In this document: in pieces, positions 26,493-35,155 of the stretch
How positions within the stretch are numbered: position 1 is the first letter of the stretch
Layout: the number at the start of each line of letters is the position of its first letter
Assembly: GCA_942491385.1 (NCBI GenBank)
Contig: CALOAF010000006.1
Coordinates: forward strand, 124,001 to 188,000
Direction of reading: 5' to 3'
From: UBA6170 sp942491385
GTDB lineage: Bacteria > Chloroflexota > Anaerolineae > Anaerolineales > Anaerolineaceae
DNA length: 64,000 nucleotides
Notes under the pieces: generated by a model
Databases searched by the model: none
What the model saw: the letters and a program-made list of their open reading frames with translations, nothing else
What the model was told of the DNA's origin: nothing
Made by a program: the position numbers and the translations under genes

Positions 26493-27839
26493 ATGGAAGA
26501 AGAGTCGCCTAAAGCTAAAAGTTCAATTTCTGCAGTCAGTCCAATTCAAAAATCTTTTTTACCCCAACCAATTTCCAATCTGGAGCAGACAGGATTATCT
26601 CCTCTTTGGGTACAGGATCTGGCCTTAAAGATTTTTTATTTTCAAGGTTACATGTCAGGCTTTAAATTGGCAGAAGAAATGGCATTGCCATTTACCGGGA
26701 TTGTTGATCAAATCATTGAAATCTTAAAAAGAGAAAAGCTGGTTGAAGTCAAAACCTCCCAAATGGGTCTGGGGGAAGGATCCTACACCTATGCCATCAC
26801 AGGAGCAGGTATCCATCGTGCAAGGGAAGCTTTGGATCGTAGCCAATATGCTGGGCCAGCCCCGGTTCCGATAGATGTTTACAATGAATCTATCCTCAAG
26901 CAAGGACGGGGCCGTTTACAGGCAACCAGCCGTTTAATGCATCAAGTGCTGGCTCATTTGGTGTTAAATGAGCCAACATTTAACAAATTAGGGCCAGCTG
27001 TTAACTCAGGAACTTCCATCTTTTTGTATGGTCCTCCTGGTAATGGAAAAACGAGTGTTGCACGATCGATTGGTAACCTGGTCCAGGGTCAAACCATGTA
27101 TATTCCATTTTCAATATACGTGGATGGACAGGTCATTAAACTGTATGATTCAGTCAATCACCAATTGGTACGTGAAGAAGATACCACCAGCGGTGGTACA
27201 GGATCAGCCAGAACAGGCGTTCGACGGGACCCACGATGGTTGCGAGTACGCCGTCCGTTTATTATCACTGGCGGTGAGTTAACAATGGCAGGATTAGACC
27301 TGGTATTTGATACTACCAACAAATATTACGAAGCACCTTTTCAGGTAAAGGCAAATGGTGGAATTTTATTGATTGATGACTTCGGGAGACAACTCGTGCG
27401 ACCCAGGGATTTATTAAATCGTTGGATTGTCCCTCTGGAAAATCGTATCGATTATATGAGCCTGCACACAGGTAGGAAGATCGAAGTTCCGTTTGATGTT
27501 CTGGTAATTTTTTCAACGAACTTACCACCAAAGGATCTGGTTGATGAAGCTTTTTTGAGACGTCTACGACATAAAATCGAAATCGGTGATCCGTCCTATG
27601 AAGACTTTCGTGAATTATTCCGACGGGTGGCATCACAGAAGGGTGTTACCTACACGGATGAAGGATTGGCTTATTTACTGCAGGAGCATTATATTAAGCG
27701 TAGCCGTAACCTGCGTGCTTCCCACCCACGAGATATTTGCGATCAGATTATTGATATTTCCCGATATCTGAATATCGAACCAATATTAAATAAGGAATTG
27801 ATTGATCGAGCTGCTGCTTCTTATTTCGTAGATTTATAA
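26493..27839 (+). CDS. AAA ATPase of unknown role with N-terminal winged-helix-like part
   Basis: 448 residues. The first about 120 residues look like a DNA-binding-like or adaptor domain (YFQGYMSGFKLAEEMALP and IVDQIIEILKREKLVEVK resemble a winged helix). The AAA core follows: YGPPGNGKTSVARSIG (Walker A, near residue 180), GGILLIDDFGRQ (Walker B), a sensor-1 Asn in LVIFSTNLPP, and the arginine-rich DEAFLRRLRHKIEI. The core has an insert around a zinc-less loop (EDTTSGGTGSARTG). GGAGG before ATG 26493 decides the start. No partner gene in the neighbourhood explains it. Confidence 0.8.
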   Translation: MEEESPKAKSSISAVSPIQKSFLPQPISNLEQTGLSPLWVQDLALKIFYFQGYMSGFKLAEEMALPFTGIVDQIIEILKREKLVEVKTSQMGLGEGSYTYAITGAGIHRAREALDRSQYAGPAPVPIDVYNESILKQGRGRLQATSRLMHQVLAHLVLNEPTFNKLGPAVNSGTSIFLYGPPGNGKTSVARSIGNLVQGQTMYIPFSIYVDGQVIKLYDSVNHQLVREEDTTSGGTGSARTGVRRDPRWLRVRRPFIITGGELTMAGLDLVFDTTNKYYEAPFQVKANGGILLIDDFGRQLVRPRDLLNRWIVPLENRIDYMSLHTGRKIEVPFDVLVIFSTNLPPKDLVDEAFLRRLRHKIEIGDPSYEDFRELFRRVASQKGVTYTDEGLAYLLQEHYIKRSRNLRASHPRDICDQIIDISRYLNIEPILNKELIDRAAASYFVDL

Positions 27840-27852
27840 ATAAGGCTTCAAT

Positions 27853-28593
27853 ATGCAAAAAAGTAACCCCACTATTATTGCTCATCGTGGAGCGTCTGCC
27901 TATGCACCAGAAAACACTATGGCTGCATTTCATAAGGCGATAGAATTATCAGCCGACGGCATTGAGTTTGATGTTAAATGCACTAAAGATGGCGAAATGG
28001 TTATCATTCATGATCAGACAGTAGACAGAACCACTGACGGGACAGGAAGTGTGATCGAAAAAAACCTGGATGATTTACGCAACCTGGATGCAGGTAGCTC
28101 ATTCGCTACTGCATTCAAAGGTGAAAAAATACCTCTTTTGAGTGAAGTTTTGGAGGAATTTGCAAACAAATTAATGATGAATATCGAACTAACCAATTAT
28201 TCATCCATACGCGATGGATTGGCAGAGAAAGCTGCTACACTGGTTAAGAAAATGGGCATAGAGGAAAGCGTCTTTTTTTCGTCATTTCATCCTTATAATC
28301 TCATTTTATGCAGAAGAATCCTGCCGACAGTGCCGGTTGCTTTACTAGCTATACCGGGAAAAATTGGCTGGATTTGTAGATCAAGATTAATGAACTGGAT
28401 CAGTCCTGAAATTATTCATCCTTTCTATAAAGATATCGATCAAAAATATATCGAAAGACAACATCGCAGAAATCGAAAGGTAAATGTCTGGACAGTAAAT
28501 ACTGAAATGGAAATAAAAAAAGCGATCCAGGATAATGTTGATGGAATCATTACCGATGATCCCGTTTTGGCGAGAAGACTGTTAACCCCATGA
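27853..28593 (+). CDS. Glycerophosphodiester phosphodiesterase
   Basis: Hydrolyses glycerophosphodiesters to sn-glycerol 3-phosphate and an alcohol. The 246-residue TIM barrel shows AHRGASAYAPENTMAAF, then EFDVKCTKDGEMVIIHD carrying the metal ligands Glu and Asp and the second catalytic His. There is no signal peptide, so a cytoplasmic enzyme is likely. Its stop overlaps the next gene's start. Confidence 0.93.
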   Translation: MQKSNPTIIAHRGASAYAPENTMAAFHKAIELSADGIEFDVKCTKDGEMVIIHDQTVDRTTDGTGSVIEKNLDDLRNLDAGSSFATAFKGEKIPLLSEVLEEFANKLMMNIELTNYSSIRDGLAEKAATLVKKMGIEESVFFSSFHPYNLILCRRILPTVPVALLAIPGKIGWICRSRLMNWISPEIIHPFYKDIDQKYIERQHRRNRKVNVWTVNTEMEIKKAIQDNVDGIITDDPVLARRLLTP

Positions 28594-29546
28594 TCATGAA
28601 CCTAGCTTCCGTTCAAGCCGCCTCCGCCAGAATTTTAGGAAAAATTGTACGAACTCCGTTAACTTACGATGCGGACTTGAACGTATATATTAAATGGGAA
28701 AACCAGCAAAAAACAGGGGCATTTAAAGTGCGAGGGGCGTTAAATAAGATTTTGGCTTTGGCTCCCTGGGAACAGGAAAGAGGCCTGGTAGCGGTATCTG
28801 CTGGAAATCATGGATTGGGTGTTGCTTACGCTGCAAATTTAGTAGGGGCCAAAGCAACCGTTTTCATTCCCGAAAAAACCACATTAAATAAAGAAGAAGC
28901 CATACTCAGTTATGGTTCTTCTGTGCATAAGATTGCCGGAGATTTTAGGCAGGCTGAAATGGAAGCACAGAATTATGCAGTCAAACGTGGTGCAACCTGG
29001 GTATCTCCATATAATGATGCTCAAGTGATCGACGGCCAGGCGACCTTAGGGCTGGAATTGATTGATCAGGTGAAACCCTATGACTCAGCAGCATGCCTGG
29101 TTCCAGTCAGTGGTGGAGCGCTGGTTTCCGGTATAGGTTTGGCTTTTAAATTTAATAATATCAACACAAAAATCATTGGTGTGCAAAGCAAAAATTCTGC
29201 ATATTTTCACTCTCTTTATCATTTGGGAACAATGAAAAATGTTATTGAAACAAAAAGTGTTGCAGATGGATTAACTGGTGGCGTTGAGAAGAATTCATTA
29301 ACAATTCCGTTGGTTAGGAGTATGTTAGATGATTTTGTTTTGGTCGACGAGGAAGAAATAGAACAAGCGATTGCCTATGTCTGGTATCATTATCAGGTTG
29401 TTGTGGAGGGATCTGCAGCGGTTCCTCTCGCAGCGATCTTATCAAAAAAAATCTCTGCAAAAAAACCGGTATTGATTTTAACCGGATGTAATATTCAAGC
29501 AGATTATCATAAACAAATTTGTGAACGTTGGAAGGACATGATTTAA
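28590..29546 (+). CDS. PLP-dependent threonine/serine dehydratase-like enzyme
   Basis: Fold-type II PLP enzyme of 318 residues. The Schiff-base Lys is in KTGAFKVRGALNK (residue 46), the phosphate-binding glycine loop is PVSGGALVSGIG, and SAGNHGLGVAY is the substrate loop. There is no ACT domain, so it corresponds to catabolic or short threonine dehydratases, or serine racemase-like proteins; the substrate is not settled. ATGs at 28590 and 28596 are both possible starts. Confidence 0.85.
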   Translation: MIMNLASVQAASARILGKIVRTPLTYDADLNVYIKWENQQKTGAFKVRGALNKILALAPWEQERGLVAVSAGNHGLGVAYAANLVGAKATVFIPEKTTLNKEEAILSYGSSVHKIAGDFRQAEMEAQNYAVKRGATWVSPYNDAQVIDGQATLGLELIDQVKPYDSAACLVPVSGGALVSGIGLAFKFNNINTKIIGVQSKNSAYFHSLYHLGTMKNVIETKSVADGLTGGVEKNSLTIPLVRSMLDDFVLVDEEEIEQAIAYVWYHYQVVVEGSAAVPLAAILSKKISAKKPVLILTGCNIQADYHKQICERWKDMI

Positions 29547-29552
29547 TATTTG

Positions 29553-32354
29553 ATGAGAAGAATATACCGGTTTACGATACTCCTCTTATTATTATCTTTA
29601 TTAATTCCATTAAAAACTGGATATTCTGCATTTGGTCAACAAATCAATGAAGTAGACCTTAATGTTCAGGATTTAATTCAAAGAATGACTCCCGAAGAGA
29701 GAGTTGGACAATTATTCCTGGTTGCTTTTCAAGGTCCTGAAGTTTCAGAGACAAGTGAAATTTATGATTTAATCGCCAACCATCATGTTGGCGGGGTGGT
29801 CCTCAATTTAGAAAATGATAATTTCACATCTCTTAATACAATAGAAAATACTTATCAATTAACCAAAACCTTACAACAGATTGAGTGGGAAAGCTCTTTG
29901 GTAACTGAATCGGATAGTGCTGATTCTGACTCATCACAATCGAACAACTATATACCAATTTTTACGGCAATTTCTCAAGAGGGCGATTCATATCCCAATA
30001 ACTCGATAATCAATGGTGTAACAACTTTACCCAGCCAGTTGGCGATTGGTGCTACCTGGGATCTGAACCTAGCAGAAGAAGTTGGAAATGTATTGGGACA
30101 GGAACTGTCTGCTTTGGGGTTCAACTTATTACTAGGACCCTCCCTGGATGTATTGGATTTACCTTATGTTGAAGGTGGGGATGATTTGGGAGCCAGGACT
30201 TTCGGTGGTGATCCGTTTTGGGTTGGAGAATTGGGTAAGGCTTACATAAAAGGTGTCCATTCTGGCAGTAACAACCGAATGGCTGTCATATCCAAACATT
30301 TTCCCGGGAGAGGTTCTTCAGATCGATTACCAGAAAATGAAGTTGCGACAGTTCGTAAATCACTGGAACAATTAAAGCAAATTGAGTTAGCGCCATTCTT
30401 CTCTGTCACTGGTAATTCCCATAATGAAGAGTCAACCACTGATGGATTATTAATGTCCCATATCCGCTATCAAGGATTTCAGGGTAATATTCGCTCTACC
30501 ACCAGACCAGTTAGTTTTGATCAAACTGCGCAGGAGCAACTCATGTCATTGCCGGCATTTGAATCTTGGCGAAATTCAGGGGGATTATCGTCAGCGATAA
30601 CCTGGGATCCAGCGCTGTGCGAAAATTTTTCAACCCCACTGGTGAGGGATTTGATCCAAGGCAAATTTCTCGTAATGCACTCATTTCCGGAAATGATCTA
30701 TTGTTATTAGATCTTTATGTTGATACAAGCGATTTAGATCCTTATTCAACCATGTTAAGAGTTTTAGAGTTCTTTACCCAAAAATATTTGGAAGATCCAG
30801 CTTTTGCACAACGAGTAGATTCTTCGGTTGAGAGAATATTGAAACTAAAATTTGAATTATATGAAGATTTTACAATCGAAAATATTCTTCAGGAAGAAAA
30901 TAGCCTGGAAAATGTGGGTAAAAATCAGGAAATAAATTTTGAAATTGCCAGCAATTCAGTCGTGTTAATGTGCCCTGATAGGGTTGAATTGAATGCGATT
31001 CTTCCAGAACCTCCCCAAAGTAATGAAAGAATTCTATTTATTACTGATACGGTTTCAGCACGGCAATGTAGCGATTGTCCCTCACAATCAATTTTTGGTG
31101 TTTCAACTTTTCAAGAGGCTGTCTTAAAGGTTATATGGTCCAGGAGCAGGAGACCAGGTCACACCTTCCCGAATGTCTTCGTATACATTTGCTGATTTAA
31201 ACCGATATTTAACTGATCCACAGACATCGCGAAATATAGATTCTGAATTACGGAATTCTGATTGGATTGTGTTCTCATTTATTAAACCCAACTTTGAAAA
31301 TCAGGATTCGATGGCATTACAAAATTTCCTTGCTGATCGTCCGGATTTGATCAATAACAAAAAAGTGATTGCCTTTGGATTTAATGCACCATATTATCTG
31401 GATGCGACTGATATCAGTAAATTAACTGCTTATTATGTGTTATTTAGTAAAACGACTGAATTTATTGATACGGCTGCCAGATTGTTGTTTCAGGAGATTT
31501 CTGCGGATGGCGTCTTGCCAGTTAGTGTGCCTGGCATTGGATATGATTTAATATCCAGAACAGCCCCCAATCCAAATCAGATCATCCCACTTTTCATGCG
31601 AACACCAGAGGAAATCTCCCCAGCAGAGGGGGATACATCACCAGACTTTTCGAATATTCCAAAAGTTAATTTAGGTGAAACGATTAACCTTGAGACGGGT
31701 GTGATTGTTGATTACAACTTGAACCCTGTACCGGATGGAACCATTGTCAGATTTTTATTCAGCTATATCGAAAAAGGCAGCAATGTGCAACAGGTTGAAG
31801 CAATTACCCAAAAAGGAATTGCGATGGTCTCTTACCGATTGCAAAATACAGGCTTGGTTGAAATCAGAGCTGTTAGTGACCCTGCATATAATTCTGAAGT
31901 AATCCAGCTTGAGGTGCCTGTGCCAGAGGGTGCTGAAGCGACGATTGTTGTTCTGTCTACACCGGAAATGACTGAAACACCGACACCAACTCTGACGGTG
32001 ACTTTAACCCCAACCGAGCCGGCAGTAGTCTTCAAGGATAATCCGGTTGTCCTCCCCCGATTCAGTGATTGGATCGCGATGGTTATCCTCGTGTCTTCAA
32101 TGTCAGTTGGTCTATTTTTCTTCACGAGGAAAAGAATTCCTATTCGTTGGAGTACAAGATGGGCAATATTGGCATTTATGGGGGGAATTCTTGCATATAT
32201 TTTCATCAGTTTCCAAACCATCATGAGAGTGGAATGGACAATATCGCTTAAATCGATCGATCTGATGGCTGTATCATTCCTTGGTGGGGTAGTTGGATGG
32301 TTTGTCGGATGGGTTTGGTATATCAGAAGAAGAATTAACCTGGGAAAATCCTGA
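29553..32354 (+). pseudogene. GH3 beta-N-acetylhexosaminidase-like secreted protein, interrupted by two frameshifts
   Basis: Three consecutive reading frames together encode one protein of about 930 residues: a signal peptide, a GH3 barrel (RMTPEERVGQLFLV, SKHFPGRG, IIVSDNLG with the nucleophile Asp), a C-terminal GH3-like domain, an Ig-like region, a Thr/Pro-rich stalk and about three membrane segments at the end. The first break is a lost base in the G run at about 30588 (six G would give WRNSGGIIVSDNLG); the second is an extra base at about 31131 (removing one G gives VLKLYGPGAG). The shifts cancel. Such homopolymer-adjacent pairs often are sequence errors, so the real gene may be intact. 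The segments are 29553-30710, 30566-31195 and 31173-32354. Confidence 0.8.
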
Positions 32355-33338
32355 TTATTTTCCTACCGTCATCAAAAAACTGAGAACAAAAATTAAAACT
32401 GCGGAGAACAGCAATGTTTGTTCAGGATTCATTCTGATTATTTCATGAAAAGTAATTTTTTTGTTGATAGGACGCAGGGGCATAGCTCGATCTCCAAATA
32501 ATGTTAGCCGAAAATTAGTCACGTTAACAGGACGATCATCAGGGTGTAAATTCATTGCCCATAACAGGCACTTTTCAGTACGAGTACTGATTTCTGGATT
32601 AATCGAACGGGGTGATTTGAGTGAATCGGGGTTTAGGAACCGTTGGCGAGCGTCAGTTGGAGGGGTATTGGTTAAGAGATGATACATGGTGGACCCCATC
32701 GAAAAAATGTCACTTCGCACATCTGTATGTCCTTGATCGCCACCATATTGTTCCAATGGAGTATATAGAGCTGTTCCCTGGCCTTGAACGATTGTTATCG
32801 TAATCTCACCTGGTGCGGCAATTTTCACCAAACCAAAATCAACGAGCTTCAAGAGTCCACTAGGTGTTAGCTTAAGGTTGCTGGGTTTGATATCTCTGTG
32901 AAGGATGGGTGTCTCTTGTTCGTGTAAAAAAATCAGTGCGTCAGACAATTGAGATATCCAACTCAATACGTTTATTTCTGGGAGAAATTGATTATTTTGT
33001 TTTGCTTTTACCATTATTGTGCGTAAATCCTCACCGGGCACATAATCCATCACTAGATAATCTCTTGGACCTATAGAAAAGAAATCAGAAACCTTCGGTA
33101 GATTTGGATGATCCAACCTTGCCAAAACGGTTGCTTCCCGAAAGAATTGGTCACGAGCTTCCTTGATCAAATCTTCCGGTAGGTTTGAATTATGTTCAAC
33201 TTCTTTCAGGGCGCATTGTCGGCCGGATAATCGTATATCATCTGCGAGATAAATTGAACCAGAACCACCTTGTCCAATGATTTTTTGGATGCGATAACGA
33301 CCACGCAATACATCCCCCGCTTTCAACGGAAGCGGCAT
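32355..33338 (-). CDS. Membrane-anchored Ser/Thr protein kinase (Hanks type)
   Basis: 327 residues. Kinase landmarks: glycine loop IGQGGSGSIYLADD, ATP-anchoring Lys45 in CALKEVE, catalytic loop LHRDIKPSNLKL with Asp149, DFGLVK, and GQGTALYTPLEQY in the activation/P+1 region. A single hydrophobic helix closes the C-terminus (LLFSAVLIFVLSFLMTV), so the kinase domain should face the cytoplasm with no extracellular sensor. It is divergent from the FHA regulator and ends directly at the GH3 stop. Confidence 0.93.
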   Translation of the reverse strand: MPLPLKAGDVLRGRYRIQKIIGQGGSGSIYLADDIRLSGRQCALKEVEHNSNLPEDLIKEARDQFFREATVLARLDHPNLPKVSDFFSIGPRDYLVMDYVPGEDLRTIMVKAKQNNQFLPEINVLSWISQLSDALIFLHEQETPILHRDIKPSNLKLTPSGLLKLVDFGLVKIAAPGEITITIVQGQGTALYTPLEQYGGDQGHTDVRSDIFSMGSTMYHLLTNTPPTDARQRFLNPDSLKSPRSINPEISTRTEKCLLWAMNLHPDDRPVNVTNFRLTLFGDRAMPLRPINKKITFHEIIRMNPEQTLLFSAVLIFVLSFLMTVGK

Positions 33339-33371
33339 TTTCTTCTCCTATTAAATTGTTACTGGCGATTT

Positions 33372-33400
33372 TTTACATTTCGGCGTTTATTTGATATATT
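33372..33400 (+). promoter_or_regulatory. Promoter for the FHA regulator
   Basis: TTTACA, 17-base spacer, TATATT in the kinase/FHA divergent intergenic region. Confidence 0.55.
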
Positions 33401-33500
33401 ATACCTTATTCGTTTGGTAGATTAAATAGGATAAAAAAAATTTTAAAAAGGTAAGAGTTCAATTGATGAAGAATAAGAAACCTTAAAGATAGAGGGTTTG

Positions 33501-34172
33501 ATGGAAGAATTGTTTTCTGAATTTCCAATCTTAATAGCGCAGAAAGGCCCTTTGTTGGGTCAGCGGTGGAATATAAAAACTGAAATACAAGTTGGTCGGG
33601 ATCCAGACTGTGAGATTGTTGTTCCAGACCGACAGGTTTCTCGAGTGCACGCCAAATTTACATTTAACAAAAAAGATGTGTACCTTGAGGATATGGGCAG
33701 TAAAAATGGTACTTATGTGAATGGAACCCTAATTAATGACTCCATCGTTCTCGAAGAAGGGGACATTATCCAAATAGCACTCGTTCAAAGTTTTTTCTTC
33801 CTTAGTTCAGATGCAACCATGCCTTTAGACAAGGAAGTATTACCAGAACCTAAATCTTTAAATAATCAAAAGAAAATGTTACTAGATTTTCGGTCCCGCA
33901 GGGTCTGGGTGGGAGATGAAGAAATTTTGCCACCTTTGAGTGTTCCCCAATTTCGATTATTGCATACATTGCATGAACAACAAGGCAAGGTTGTTTCCAG
34001 AAGCGATTTGATTGCCATAATTTGGGGAGATGAAAAAGCTATTGGTGTTTCAGAACAAGCGTTGGATGCTTTGGTTCGAAGACTGCGAGATCGGCTATCC
34101 GTGTTTGATCCGACACATGAATATCTGGTTACCGTTCGTGGCCATGGTTTACGCCTGGATAATGAACCATAA
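33501..34172 (+). CDS. FHA domain fused to OmpR-type winged helix: phosphothreonine-reading transcription factor
   Basis: 223 residues. The FHA domain (about 15-100) has VGRDPDCEIVVPD, VSRVHAKF and MGSKNGTYVNG, i.e. the Arg33, Ser47, His50 and Asn69 pattern that binds phosphothreonine. The C-terminal part (about 125-223) is a Trans_reg_C winged helix (PQFRLLHTLHEQQGKVVSRSD, then LDALVRRLRDRLS and VRGHGLRLD). The order is the reverse of EmbR. Its divergent Ser/Thr kinase is the obvious upstream partner (inference). ATG 33501 follows AGAGGG; a TTG directly before it is also in frame. Confidence 0.9.
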   Translation: MEELFSEFPILIAQKGPLLGQRWNIKTEIQVGRDPDCEIVVPDRQVSRVHAKFTFNKKDVYLEDMGSKNGTYVNGTLINDSIVLEEGDIIQIALVQSFFFLSSDATMPLDKEVLPEPKSLNNQKKMLLDFRSRRVWVGDEEILPPLSVPQFRLLHTLHEQQGKVVSRSDLIAIIWGDEKAIGVSEQALDALVRRLRDRLSVFDPTHEYLVTVRGHGLRLDNEP

Positions 34173-34315
34173 AAAAATTAATTGCACCTGGCTATTTCAT
34201 ATGGATGAAGGATAGATCAAAACAAAAAACAATAAATTACACGTAGGCAAACAATCATTGATATATTCCCTTTGTCGTTTGATTTACGTATTTAAGAAAA
34301 CTTCTCCCTAATGAC

Positions 34316-34966
34316 TTACTTTTTGGGCTGGTCATCCAGTTTTTTTAAATCATCGAGAATTTTGGCCGAAGCAAGATGAAATTCAGATGGGTTTTCATTA
34401 TCTTCGTGACCCGATATGATAATAATCGCATTACAGACAGTTTGCCCGACATTCCGCCAGCGATGCATGAGTTGAGAGGAAAAAATTAAACTATCGCCAC
34501 TTTCTAATTCGAATTTTTGATCGTTAACTTCATATTCCAGGTTACCTTTCAAACAAAAAACAAATTCATGGCCAGAATGGAGCATTCCATGTGGTCCGCT
34601 ACTTCCCCCGGCCTCTAGTGTAATAATAAAGGCTTCAATTCTGCCAACAAATGACTCACTGCCCAGACCTTCCCATAACCCTTTCATGAAGGGAACGCGA
34701 TTTCTTTCTGATGATTTACAGAACACGATATTATGTTTCTCAGGATTAATTCTAAAAAAAGCTGTGATCGGAATTTCCATGGCAATTGCTAATTTGTTTA
34801 ACGTGCTTACTGAAGGGGAGGTCAGATTTCTCTCAATCATACTTAAAGCATTCGCAGAAAGTTCACTTCTTCTGGCTAATTCTCGCATGGATATACGCCG
34901 GGCTTCACGAAGTTCTTTTAATCTCGATCCTACATCCAATGAGAGAGCATTATTTTCATTTGTCAT
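34316..34966 (-). CDS. XRE-family regulator with cupin domain
   Basis: 216 residues. An N-terminal helix-turn-helix (LKELREARRISMRELARRS, LSANALSMIERNLTSPSVSTL) is followed by a C-terminal cupin barrel (GPHGMLHSGHEFVFCLKGNLEY, LESGDSLIFSSQLMHRW). This arrangement is typical of small-molecule-responsive regulators of amino-acid, polyamine or stress genes. The effector cannot be read. It is divergent from the membrane protein gene at 35156. Confidence 0.9.
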   Translation of the reverse strand: MTNENNALSLDVGSRLKELREARRISMRELARRSELSANALSMIERNLTSPSVSTLNKLAIAMEIPITAFFRINPEKHNIVFCKSSERNRVPFMKGLWEGLGSESFVGRIEAFIITLEAGGSSGPHGMLHSGHEFVFCLKGNLEYEVNDQKFELESGDSLIFSSQLMHRWRNVGQTVCNAIIIISGHEDNENPSEFHLASAKILDDLKKLDDQPKK

Positions 34967-35024
34967 CTTACACCAAGCCTTTCCAGCGATTAATTTGTCA
35001 CTTTAATTTGATTATAGTGAATAA

Positions 35025-35055
35025 TTAGTAAATAATCTTGATTTAGTAAAATCTT
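35025..35055. promoter_or_regulatory. Direct repeat upstream of the XRE-cupin gene
   Basis: TTAGTAAATAATCTT and TTAGTAAAATCTT recur with starts 18 bases apart in the divergent intergenic region 34967-35155; a TATAAT lies further toward the plus-strand gene. A possible binding site for the neighbouring regulator. Confidence 0.3.
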
Positions 35056-35155
35056 TCAACCATTCGATTTTTCTTTCGAATTGCTCATAGAAAGGGAATA
35101 AAATTAGGTTGTATAATCAATCTATCGTATTTTTTCTTTGAGAGGTTTATTTATT

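Noticed and set aside
30566..31195. A separate small gene between the two GH3 fragments
   Set aside because: Its translation continues the GH3 barrel (IIVSDNLG motif) exactly where the first frame breaks, so it is the middle of one gene.
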